The translations under genes were made by a program, and so were the position numbers. A stretch of 64,000 bases of DNA from Ch128b sp964527925 (lineage in GTDB: Bacteria > Bacteroidota > Ignavibacteria > Ch128b), in contig CAZGQO010000006.1 of the NCBI GenBank assembly GCA_964527925.1, positions 97,218 through 161,217 of the forward strand, given 5' to 3'. Below, piece by piece: positions 55,931 through 64,000 of the stretch. Every line of letters starts with the position of its first letter. Within the stretch, counting starts at the first letter, position 1. Below the pieces are notes generated by a model. That model saw only the letters and a list, made by a program, of their open reading frames with translations, ran no database searches and was not told the DNA's origin.

Positions 55931-56800
55931 ATGAGAATTAAATTCTGGGGAACAAGAGGAACAATTCCTGTAGCTGGTGGAGAAAATTCAAAATATGGAG
56001 GCAACACTCCCTGTATTGAAGTTTCAATCAATGATGAAACGGTTTTGATTTTAGATGCAGGATCAGGAATCAGGTTACTTGGTCAGGATTTATTGAAAAG
56101 AAATTCAATCAAAAAGATTTTCTTGTTTCTTTCACATTTTCATACTGATCACATACATGGGTTGCCGTTCTTTGCACCGTTTTATTTAGAAGATTATGAA
56201 ATTAATATTTATGGTATGCCTTATGAACTCAACTCTACCGAAGAAATTCTTGATTTAATTCTGAAGCCGCCTTTGTTCTCAATTACAAAAGACTACTTCA
56301 AATCAAAAATCAATTTTGTTGATATTAAGAATGGTGATTCATTTAATTTCGAAGGAATTAAAGTTGAAACAATTAGATTGAATCATCCAAATCCAACCCT
56401 TGGATTTAAAATCTCTTCTGATAATAAATCCTTTGTATACTTTACTGATAATGAATTGATTGACCATAATCATTCGAAAAGAAAACTTGAAGAAAGCATC
56501 ATTCAATATCATAATAATCTAATTGAATTTTGTTCAGGAGTTGATGTATTAATTCACGATTCAAGTTATTCTCTTGATGACTATAATAAACGAATCGGCT
56601 GGGGACACTCAAATAATTTTTCGGTAGCCACATTTGCACATCTTGCCAGTGTAAAAAAATTATATTTATTTCATTACGATCCTGATTATAATGATGAGGC
56701 GCTTGATAACTTTTTAAATGAGACACAGAAATTTCTGAAAGAAATCAATAGCCAGGTTCATTGTTTTGCATCAAGGGATAATCTGGTTATTGAACTATAA
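55931..56800 (+). CDS. MBL-fold metallohydrolase
   Basis: 289 aa from the ATG at 55931; an in-frame GTG at 55919 would add four residues. It opens with the typical MRIKFWGTRGTIPV. Zinc ligands His69, His71, Asp73 and His74 lie in SHFHTDHIHG, with further ligands in VLIHDSSY and the GWGHSN block. It resembles the phosphodiesterase/PhnP-like branch found beside signalling proteins; the substrate is unknown. Confidence 0.92.
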   Translation: MRIKFWGTRGTIPVAGGENSKYGGNTPCIEVSINDETVLILDAGSGIRLLGQDLLKRNSIKKIFLFLSHFHTDHIHGLPFFAPFYLEDYEINIYGMPYELNSTEEILDLILKPPLFSITKDYFKSKINFVDIKNGDSFNFEGIKVETIRLNHPNPTLGFKISSDNKSFVYFTDNELIDHNHSKRKLEESIIQYHNNLIEFCSGVDVLIHDSSYSLDDYNKRIGWGHSNNFSVATFAHLASVKKLYLFHYDPDYNDEALDNFLNETQKFLKEINSQVHCFASRDNLVIEL

Positions 56801-56876
56801 TTTTCAAGAAACATTTTTGAGTCGTCCGATGTTTTGGAGTGGTTACTTAACATTAATCAGAATAAGAGAGTAGTAA

Positions 56877-57233
56877 ATGAGCAATTCAATAAATTCTGTT
56901 AAGGTTCAAAAGGATAAAAACTACTGTGTCGTTACTATTGAAGGTGAAATTGTTTCTCCAGCAACTTTAATCAAATTAAAAGAAGTTCTGGAAGAACTTA
57001 TTAAGAAGGAAAAGTTTTACCAGATTATTCTTGATCTTTCTCAACTAAAATTTATTGAGAGCTCAATGATTGGAGTGATTGTTGAGTCATATAAATCTCT
57101 GATTATGATTAACGGCAAAATGAATATCGTGATTAAAGCAAAAGCTGTTTATGAAAGATTTGAAGTTTCTCAACTCGATAAACTTTTGAGAATCTATGAC
57201 GATCTTCAGGATGCTATAAAAGCTTGCAAATAA
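56877..57233 (+). CDS. STAS-domain protein (anti-sigma factor antagonist-like)
   Basis: 118 aa single STAS domain. ILDLSQLKFIESSMIGVIVESY (about 51-70) corresponds to the phosphorylated Ser region of SpoIIAA-like proteins, with Ser62/Ser63 as candidates. It lies 76 nt after the MBL hydrolase. In its family it would release a sigma factor from an anti-sigma kinase, but no such kinase is in the window. Confidence 0.88.
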   Translation: MSNSINSVKVQKDKNYCVVTIEGEIVSPATLIKLKEVLEELIKKEKFYQIILDLSQLKFIESSMIGVIVESYKSLIMINGKMNIVIKAKAVYERFEVSQLDKLLRIYDDLQDAIKACK

Positions 57234-57237
57234 CCTT

Positions 57238-57894
57238 TCAAAAAGTTAGATAAGCCGGGTTAGGGAGTTTGAAAGTTTTTCCAGGATATTCACCTTCAAA
57301 ATCAGAAAACTGATCACCAATATTGATAAAAATGAAATAACCCTGTTCAACCAATTGTTTTCTAACCATAGATTTAAATTCAGATGTTTTCATTTTGGGT
57401 GTTCTTGGTTTGTAGAAAATTCCATCAAAGTCTGTATAACCTGCTTTAATTAAATTTTTGACAGTAGGATCTGGATTTTTAATGTTTTTTGATTCATACC
57501 TGCCTGTTATAAAAAACACTTTTATTCCTTTTGACTTAACGAATTTGTAAAACTCAAGGACAGAAAAAATTGGTTTTGCCTTTGCAGAATCAATCCATGC
57601 TTCCCAGCTTTCTTGAGTATAACCGAAATCATGACCTTTGATATATTCAAGATTATCGAGCGAAGTTTCGTCAATATCAAATATAGCCACATTATTTTTT
57701 GTGGGATCAAAATTTTTGTTGACATATATCTTAGCTTCTTCAACAACTCGCCAGACATCTCTTAGATATTTTGTTGTGTCGTCAAAATATTCTCGGACTT
57801 CTTTTTTTGAATAGTATAAGTTGCGAGGTTCATGAGTAGCTGAACATCCAGTAAAAATTATTACAGCAATTAAGACAATAATTTTTTTGTTCAT
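57238..57894 (-). CDS. e(P4)-like class B/C HAD acid phosphatase, lipoprotein
   Basis: 218 aa. Lipobox FTGC with Cys17; HAD motif AIFDIDETSLDN with nucleophile Asp73 and Asp75; later VFFITGR (motif II) and IGDQFSDFEG (motif IV). Anchored phosphomonoesterase of the outer membrane or periplasm. Ends 4 nt from the convergent STAS gene; starts 8 nt after the AlkA-like gene, so both are one transcript. Confidence 0.9.
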   Translation of the reverse strand: MNKKIIVLIAVIIFTGCSATHEPRNLYYSKKEVREYFDDTTKYLRDVWRVVEEAKIYVNKNFDPTKNNVAIFDIDETSLDNLEYIKGHDFGYTQESWEAWIDSAKAKPIFSVLEFYKFVKSKGIKVFFITGRYESKNIKNPDPTVKNLIKAGYTDFDGIFYKPRTPKMKTSEFKSMVRKQLVEQGYFIFINIGDQFSDFEGEYPGKTFKLPNPAYLTF

Positions 57895-57902
57895 TGATTA
57901 CC

Positions 57903-58565
57903 TCATTTTAATTCTAAGCTCCGCCAGATATACCAGCTAGCAATTGAACAAAAAGGGAACCAATTGTTTTGTCTGGCTATTTTAAGAATTTTTTCTTCAT
58001 CTGGAAGATTTCTTAATCGATACAGTTTTTGAATTCCTTTTCTAATTCCGAGATCTTCAGTTGGAAGAACATTCAACCTGCCGAGTGAGAAGATTAAAAA
58101 CATATGAGCAGTCCATCGTCCAATACCTTTAACTTTAATTAATTCATTAACTATCTCTTCATCTGAAAGTTCGTGAATTTTATTCAGGTGAATTTCACCA
58201 GCCAAAATTTTTTCACACAAATCTTTTATGCATCTGATTTTTGCATAAGAGATACCAAGTCTTCGCAGTTCTTCGGTATCTGATTTGATAATGTCCTCGG
58301 GTTCAGGGAATTTTTTTGGTTTGAAATAATCTAAGAAACGATTAAAGATTGCCTGTGCTGCGTACATCGAAAGTTGCTGGGAAATTACTGCATCAATTAT
58401 AGATTCAAATGGATCTGTTTGCGGTTTTAATGTACAGGGACCTATTGTCTCAATAACTTTTCTCAGTTTTTGATCATTTTCCTTAAGATGCTGGACTGCT
58501 TTTTTGAGTCTTTTATCGAACGAATTCTTAGGAACAGGTTCGAGTGTTTTATTGTATTGTTTCAT
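57903..58565 (-). CDS. DNA-3-methyladenine glycosylase II (AlkA-like)
   Basis: 220 aa HhH-GPD DNA repair enzyme removing alkylated purines. The helix-hairpin-helix VKGIGRWTAHMFLIF (about 145-159) and catalytic Asp171 in LPTEDLGIRKG are intact. It lacks the N-terminal TBP-like domain of E. coli AlkA, like the short archaeal/Bacillus forms. Confidence 0.93.
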   Translation of the reverse strand: MKQYNKTLEPVPKNSFDKRLKKAVQHLKENDQKLRKVIETIGPCTLKPQTDPFESIIDAVISQQLSMYAAQAIFNRFLDYFKPKKFPEPEDIIKSDTEELRRLGISYAKIRCIKDLCEKILAGEIHLNKIHELSDEEIVNELIKVKGIGRWTAHMFLIFSLGRLNVLPTEDLGIRKGIQKLYRLRNLPDEEKILKIARQNNWFPFCSIASWYIWRSLELK

Positions 58566-59158
58566 TGGAAAAACAATATATAAAAATTAAACTTTGCGAT
58601 AAAGGCTTTTGAATTGAAAATCATATCTTTTCGTAAGGTTGAATAGATCTAAAAAACTTTCTCTTATAAAAGAAGAATTTCTAATAGAGTTAATTACAAT
58701 ACTTGAATGAAAACATTGGCTGAAAATGGCTTTAGATTCTCTAAATATTTGATTGAGTTTTTAGAAAAAAGCATAATCTCACATTAGATATACTTCTCCA
58801 TTTAGTTTGTCAAGGGTTATGTCTAAATTTTTAAAATCTTTCTATGCATTTCTTACAAGTTTTATCGATAAGTGCTTATCTGATTAATAATGAATTTTTC
58901 TCTAAGCTGTTTCAAAAAATAAAAAGTTGAAGATTCAGTGATAAAACTTGTGGATGAAATAATTTTAGTTCGATATCATTAATTAAGAACTCCCTTACCG
59001 AAGCAAAAATTTCTCGTGAAAGGTTTTTAGGATTAGCTAAATTTTATTTCATTATGAAAGTATGATAGATCTTATTGATAAAGAACTAATATCTTCTTTT
59101 CACACAACAAGATTTTAATTGATATTGAGTTGATTAAAATATTGAAAATATTTTAAGG
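58566..59158. other. 590-base gene-free AT-rich region
   Basis: No coding frame, RNA or repeat was found; it separates intact genes from the decayed tract to the right. Confidence 0.5.
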
Positions 59159-60323
59159 ATGGGTAAAATGGCAATTAGAAACACACTAATTCTCGTTCTT
59201 CTCATTTCTCTATTAAGCTGCTCTTCTGATAGAGAGAATGATACAGAGAAAACCAATCCTTACACCCGGCTCGAATCCCCAAAAGAACGATACGAAATTC
59301 CAGAAGTGTTTTTTCAAAAAGATGCAGGCACGAATAAGTGAAGATGAAATTTATACAATTTATATGGAAAGAAATGTAAATAATAATTCTGACAGCACAA
59401 TATATCTTATACTTAACATACCTTTTGACGAAGAGCCATTAGAATTTTCCTTTAAACCGGATGTGAACGGTGAAATAAAATTTGATTATTCTTATGACGG
59501 GTATATAACTTATTACATTATTAATGAAGAACAATTGGAAAACTATGACTTAGAAATTCAAAATGAATTTGAAACAAAAGGACAATTTTACAACGACACA
59601 ACTTTCAGATTAATATTTTATAATTCCAATAAAAATAAACCTGATACACTGTTTTTCTTTGAAATGGCAGAAAACTTACTAATACATCCTGTCAGATATT
59701 TTACAAGCGGATACTACAGTGGAGAATGGTCTGAAATATGTGATAGTTTCGATTATTTCGTAGATATAAGAAGTTACATATTCGAAGGCGATGATGCTTC
59801 GAAAATTAATTTACTGATTAGTAAAAATATTACTAGATATGAATACTAGGACTTAAAACTTTATTTTAAAAATCTGGAAGAGTCGTATTCTCAGGAGACT
59901 TATATCTTTAGAATTTTGAATTATGATAAAGGGTTTTTGATTATAAAAAAGTTCTATGATGCTTACCATTGTGGTGCTGCTTATGGTGGATATTCTTATG
60001 ATTACATTAATTATGATCTCATCAATAAACGTGAAATAAAATTGAATGATATTTTCAAAGAAAGTTCGCTTGAAGAAGTTAAGGATATTTGTCACAAGAA
60101 ATTCAAATTAAAGTATATTAAAACCGATGAGGAAATCAGGCAATTCAACGAATTATTTCTTCCAGAGACATTTGCAGTTTTAGGCAATAGGATTCTTTTT
60201 TAATTTCGACCGTACGATGTAGCTTCCTTTGCAGAAGGTGCATTGAGTGTGTTTTTACCGTATTGGGAAATAAAAAGATATCTCAAAAGGAATGATATAA
60301 CAGCACGATTAATAAACGATTAA
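59159..60323 (+). pseudogene. RsiV/DUF3298-like lipoprotein, decayed
   Basis: The frame starts with a lipoprotein signal (ISLLSCS) and shifts by one base at about 59325 (Q-ARISEDEIYTIYMERN). It then runs on with two in-frame stops: TAG at 59847-59849 and TAA at 60200-60202. The C-terminal part (FRPYDVASFAEGALSVFLPY, ending at TAA 60321-60323) matches the DUF3298 end of RsiV-like and PdaC-like proteins (FxPYxxAxxAxG). Such lipoproteins bind lysozyme or act on peptidoglycan in known members; here the gene cannot be functional. Confidence 0.75.
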
Positions 60324-60568
60324 AGTCCGATATTGTTTAGATTAGAAGAGAAATTGAGTTGAAAATTGAATCATTATTAGAAGTAAAAGGGGCAATTACG
60401 GTATTGAGTTCTTTACCAGATTGACAATAAAAACTTATCTTTTAATTCTAGATTAAATACTAATGATTACTACATCAAAAAATTGATTTTAAAATATGAT
60501 ATCTGCAATACTGCTAATAAAATGTTGAAATAAATTATTGGATGCTAAAAAGGGAGAATATAACAATC

Positions 60569-61416
60569 ATGACGCACCATAAACTTATAATCGGCAATTG
60601 CATGAGCATACAAGAAATAGAGGATGAAAGCGTTCATCTTATGGTGATATCACCACCATATTTTAATGCACCCTTTGACTATAAAGGTTTATTTAAAAAT
60701 TATGATCAATATCTTGGTGTACTTAATCGAGTTGCAAAAGAAGTATTTAGAGTGTTGAAAAATGGAAGGGTAGCTGTGTTAAATATTGATGATATGCTGG
60801 TTAATGGTGAAAAATATCCAATTGTAGCAGATGCAACAAAAATTTTTTTGAATGCAGGTTTTCGGTACAGAGATCGAATTATATGGAAAAAACCTGATGG
60901 CTATTTAAGAATTAGTAAACGGAGTGGTATCTTGTTGCAAAACCCATACCCAATGTATTTCTATCCCGATAATTTTTTGGAAAGCATAATCATTTTTCAA
61001 AAGGGTAAATTTAATTATCAATCTATTCCAAAAGATATCAGAGAAGCTTCGCGAATAGATATTAAAGAATTTTCTGAAAAAAATGGTACATGACATTGTG
61101 GGAAATGGTTAATGTTCTTGTAGGTTCATCGCTTGAAAAAGAAGTTGCAGCATTTCCAGAAGAATTGACTTATAGAATAATTAAATTGTTTTCATATAAA
61201 GGGGAGACAGTATTAGATCCATTTTTTGGTAGTGGAACTACGATGAAGGTTGCAAGAGAGCTTGGTAGATATAGTATAGGGATTGAAATAAAAAAAGCTC
61301 TAATTCCAACTATTAGAAAAAAGCTTGGATTTGAAGGTCAATTAACTCTTAATAATCAAAACGATACATTCGAACTCATTATTAGGGAAAGCGCCAAATA
61401 TGGATGTATCAGCTAA
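60569..61416 (+). pseudogene. Beta-class DNA methyltransferase, frameshifted at an A7 tract
   Basis: Motif IV (VISPPYFNAPFD) precedes motif I (VLDPFFGSGTT), the order of beta-class m4C/m6A methyltransferases; SPPY favours N4-cytosine. The frame breaks at a run of seven A (near 61077-61083). With eight A the two halves join as ...KWYMTLWEMVNVL. I choose the ATG at 60569, preceded by AGGGAG, over one at 60542. The last 17 bases overlap the start of the restriction endonuclease remnant. This could be phase variation, decay or a sequencing indel. Confidence 0.8.
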
Positions 61417-62473
61417 AATTACTGGTATAAGATATTCGTCTTTTTTGTGTCGCGATCTAAATACTTTCGCGATAGAATCTCTTGGTGTTGCATTAACTAA
61501 AGAAGCTAGTTGTATTCTTAATATTGGTAAAAGAGGATAGATAGTTGTTAGTTGGTGGGTATCTTCTAAGAGAACTAGATCATACCCATATGCAAGAGCT
61601 TATGATACATTAAGCTTTCAAGGTAAAAAAGTAACAATAATTCCTATATTAAAAGATGAAAGCAAAGATGAAGATAGAGATTTTTTACAATGGGATACTA
61701 TTTCTTTAATGAGTTTGTTAGGTATTTACACGATTATATAATATTATAATTAAGCAGAAAAAAATCATAGATATAATAATAAAATTACAAATCAAAGATT
61801 TGATTTGAATTATCTAAGAGAGGAGATAAATAGCCTTCTAGCTTATCAATCTGATGCTTTACACCGGAACCTTGCTCAAATAGAGAAGGTCGTGGAAGTG
61901 GCTAAAAAAGCAATTGAGTCATATGAGAAAATTTCTCAAGAACTTGAAGTTGAAATGCACTCAAAAGAATCGGCAAGAAAGAGAACAGATGAGCTTCTAA
62001 AAGGAAAAGAAAATTTTATGTTGCTTTCTAGAAATTTAGCTAAGAAAGCACAAAGTAGAGAAGCTAAAACAGTTCAACCTAAAGAAAAGCTATCTGGACT
62101 TAAAGCAACTTTAACAATTAAAAACTATTTAGGTGGACATTATTTTTTTACTTGTGATGAGATTTATATTGATAATAAGATCATTTATTTAGTTGAGGGG
62201 AAACATAGTAAGCAAAGTTTAATACCTTCATTGGAAGATATTAAAGATGGTTTAATAAAGATGATTTTATTTACGAATTTGAAGGAAGTGAAAATCAATA
62301 ATGTGGAATACATTGCTCTTCCGGTTCTAGAACTGACAAGCGATTTAAAATTTCCAAAGAAAAAATTAAAAAGATCCCAGATTGAATTATTAACTATTCT
62401 AAAAAAAGAATCTGAAGAGAATAAGTTCCGTGTAGTATTAAACAATATTGATCTGCGAGAAATTTTAAGTTAA
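61400..62473 (+). pseudogene. Restriction endonuclease remnant with three in-frame stops
   Basis: One frame of 357 codons from the ATG at 61400 to TAA at 62471-62473, interrupted by TAG 61538-61540, TAA 61739-61741 and TAA 61751-61753, with no frameshift. Readable parts include SYPYARAYDTLSFQGKKVT, FLQWDTISLMSLLGIY, YNNKITNQRFDLNYL and a C-terminal TIKNYLGGHYFFTCDE. I recall similar type II endonucleases from cyanobacteria; coupling to a methyltransferase supports this. Three nonsense codons mean no active nuclease. Confidence 0.72.
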
Positions 62474-62602
62474 GAAGTAATGTTCAATAATTGGCAGTAA
62501 TATGTAAATATTTATACCATTTAATGTATGCTTTTTTTATTAAAAATTCATCGAAAAAGTTATTATTTTTTGGCAAACATAATTTTTCTATAAATTAAGT
62601 TC

Positions 62603-63545
62603 TCAATGCACCACCAATCCACCACTGTTCTTCTTCATTTCATCTGGAATAACTTTTAGAATTTCTTCTTTCAAAGCTTTCAGTAAGTGTGTTTTATAGA
62701 AGGTATTTGTGTAGACAATTCCTATCTCTCTCTTCGGAACTGGATCTTGAAACTCTTTGATTTGTTTTAGTTTTTCTTTATCGCTTATGTATTGCAAAGC
62801 CAGATAGGGGATTAGTGTCATACCAAAACTTTTATCAACAAGTTTAATCAGTGTCTCCAGATTACCACTTTCAAAAATTACTTTGTTGTTTTTTTCAATC
62901 CATTCACTTTCATTAACTCTACATACAGATAATACCTGATCTCTCAAACAATGTCCTTCTTTCAAAAGCAAAAAATCTTTCACATTCAAATCGTCCTGAC
63001 TCAACTTCGATTTTTTTATCTATCTGTGATCTGGCGGCAAGAATGCAACAAATGGTTCGTAGTAAAGTGTCTCTGTAATAAAATCTCGGTTGTTAGAACG
63101 CAATGCAATTATTCCAAGATCAGAGTCTCCTTTCTCGAGTCCGTTCATTATTTCATCCGTTGTTACTTCATCAATTATTAACTCAACATCAGGATATTTA
63201 TTCGTGAAGTTGCTTATAAACATTGGTATCAAATAAGAAGATACTGTGGGAATAACAGCAATTCGAAGTGTTCCTATAAACTCACCTCTTTCAATTTGAA
63301 GAAGAATATTGAGCTTTTCTTTTTCTTTGAGAATTTGTTTTGCCTGTTCAATTATTTTTTTACCTATCTCTGTAGGAACAACGGGATTTTTTTTCTCTGT
63401 TGAAAATTATCACTCCAAGTTCTTCTTCTAATTTTTGAATCTGCTTGCTTAAGGTTGGCTGAGTTACAAAACAACTTTCCGCCGCTTTTGAAAAATTTCC
63501 ATGTTTTTCTACAGCTACTAAATATTCAAGTTGAGTTAGTGTCAT
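62603..63545 (-). pseudogene. oxyR: OxyR-like LysR regulator, broken
   Basis: LysR-family peroxide sensor, divergent from katG. The N-terminal helix-turn-helix (MTLTQLEYLVAVEKHGNFSK, then CFVTQPTLSKQIQKLEEELG) is intact, but the frame shifts at an A8 run (63387-63394 on this strand): with A7 it reads REKNPVVPTEIGKKI. A TAG at 63020-63022 interrupts the frame after FLPPDHR. The redox-sensing segment KEGHCLRDQ is present downstream, with a second Cys nearby in VCRVNE. As read, only the first 61 residues can be made. Confidence 0.82.
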
Positions 63546-63742
63546 AACAAACCCATCAATAGATTTTGTCCATAGTTAGATAAAAATTATCAATTAGACT
63601 TTGAAAATAATTTATCAGATATTGTTGTTGAAAACAAACAAAAGAAAACTCACTTTTGTTCTAATCAATGTCAACAAAAAAACTTTAGCATAAATGTGGT
63701 GCTCATTAGAAAAAACAATTTAATTAAAAAGGAGAATGAAAA
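63546..63742. promoter_or_regulatory. oxyR-katG divergent promoter region
   Basis: 197 bases between divergent genes. GATAAAAATTATC (63579-63591) is a perfect 13-bp palindrome near the oxyR side and several ATAG/TATC tetramers lie around it, as expected in loose form for OxyR sites. No exact OxyR consensus was found. Confidence 0.35.
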
Positions 63743-64000
63743 ATGAGTGATAATAAAAACAACGGAAGCAAAATGCCCATTCCCGCATTCAAGCACAATG
63801 GGAAAAGCTGGCACATCACTTCAAGACTGGTGGCCTAATCGTTTGAGATTAAATATACTCAGACAGAATTCAGAAAAATCCAATCCAATGGATAAAGATT
63901 TTAATTATAAAGAAGCATTTAATAGTCTTGATTATAATCAGCTTAAGAAAGATATAATGGAATTAATGACGCAATCACAAGATTGGTGGCCTGCAGATTT
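63743..64000 (+). pseudogene. katG: Catalase-peroxidase 5' end, frameshifted (partial)
   Basis: Heme enzyme that removes hydrogen peroxide. AAAGGAG precedes the ATG at 63743. The frame is lost near 63773: AGCAAAATGCCC has one A more than needed for SK-CPFPHSSTMGKAGTS. The correct frame then shows KatG hallmarks (QDWWPNRLRLNILRQNS, SNPMDKDFNYKEAF, ELMTQSQDWWPADF) up to the window edge. Translation could only restart at the ATG at 63798. Most of the gene lies outside the window. Confidence 0.85.

Noticed and set aside
59853..60095. Minus-strand open frame of 80 codons.
   Set aside because: It is the mirror of the DUF3298-like coding frame and has no ribosome binding site or recognisable protein.
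5551..63022. Stop-codon reassignment or programmed readthrough as explanation for in-frame stops.
   Set aside because: TAA, TAG and TGA are all involved, core genes contain none, and the same genes often carry frameshifts.

Overview
The window is a 64 kb piece of an AT-rich bacterial chromosome. The most likely source is Ignavibacteriota or a close relative in the Bacteroidota/FCB group. Evidence for this: several secreted proteins end in a type IX secretion (T9SS) sorting domain that opens with NYPNPFN or NHPNPFN; several genes have TTTG-N20-TAnnTTTG-like promoters as well as Shine-Dalgarno sequences; the cell has an outer membrane (Kdo and Lpt genes, TolC-type channels, a TonB receptor); and it has a cytochrome bd oxidase. 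No rRNA, insertion sequence, integrase, prophage or CRISPR array was seen. The one RNA gene found is a tRNA-Lys(CUU).

Layout. 1-3.0 kb: end of cydA, cydB, a one-cysteine peroxiredoxin and a ROK sugar kinase. 3.4-6.1 kb: three consecutive decayed genes (unknown, a T9SS propeller protein, a lipoprotein). 6.4-12.7 kb: a MarR-controlled RND efflux operon that ends in a small PII-like protein, followed by truA. 13.6-23 kb: an outer-membrane barrel protein; a tightly overlapped four-gene minus-strand operon (HyuA/oxoprolinase-like, degenerate FAD oxidoreductase-like, NanE-like epimerase, secreted GH26-like glycosidase); a first GHL10 glycosidase; and a Cys-containing conserved protein. 23-29.7 kb: fumC, tRNA-Lys, an S9-type hydrolase, a nitroreductase, a second GHL10 protein, YbjQ and a small membrane protein. 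29.9-37.1 kb: copper-related genes (a TonB receptor with an OprC-like CxxxM/HxM pair, a Cys-rich exported protein, a CopA ATPase, a Cys-Cys repeat protein) interrupted by a third GHL10 protein. 37.6-39.2 kb: a decayed phosphoribosyltransferase plus DprA-like pair that resembles ShosTA toxin-antitoxin/defence modules. 40-46 kb: a Kdo synthesis and Lpt export operon. 46.5-48.4 kb: an unrecognised internally duplicated protein and gapA. 48.7-55.8 kb: a TetR-controlled YbhGFSR-like ABC export system. 55.9-58.6 kb: an MBL-fold hydrolase, a STAS protein, an e(P4)-type phosphatase and an AlkA-like glycosylase. 59.1-64 kb: a decayed tract (RsiV-like lipoprotein, a broken restriction-modification pair, broken oxyR, and the 5' end of katG with a frameshift).

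The core metabolic and envelope genes are intact, while accessory genes are broken repeatedly. The breaks include in-frame TAA, TAG and TGA codons as well as one-base frameshifts, which favours real gene decay over codon reassignment, although homopolymer indels from sequencing cannot be excluded for the frameshift-only cases. The functional themes are envelope export and efflux (RND, ABC-2, Lpt), secreted polysaccharide or peptidoglycan hydrolases, copper handling and peroxide defence. The least explained intact pieces are the HyuA/FAD/NanE/GH26 operon, the duplicated protein upstream of gapA, the PII-like protein in the RND operon and the unknown gene inside the kds operon.
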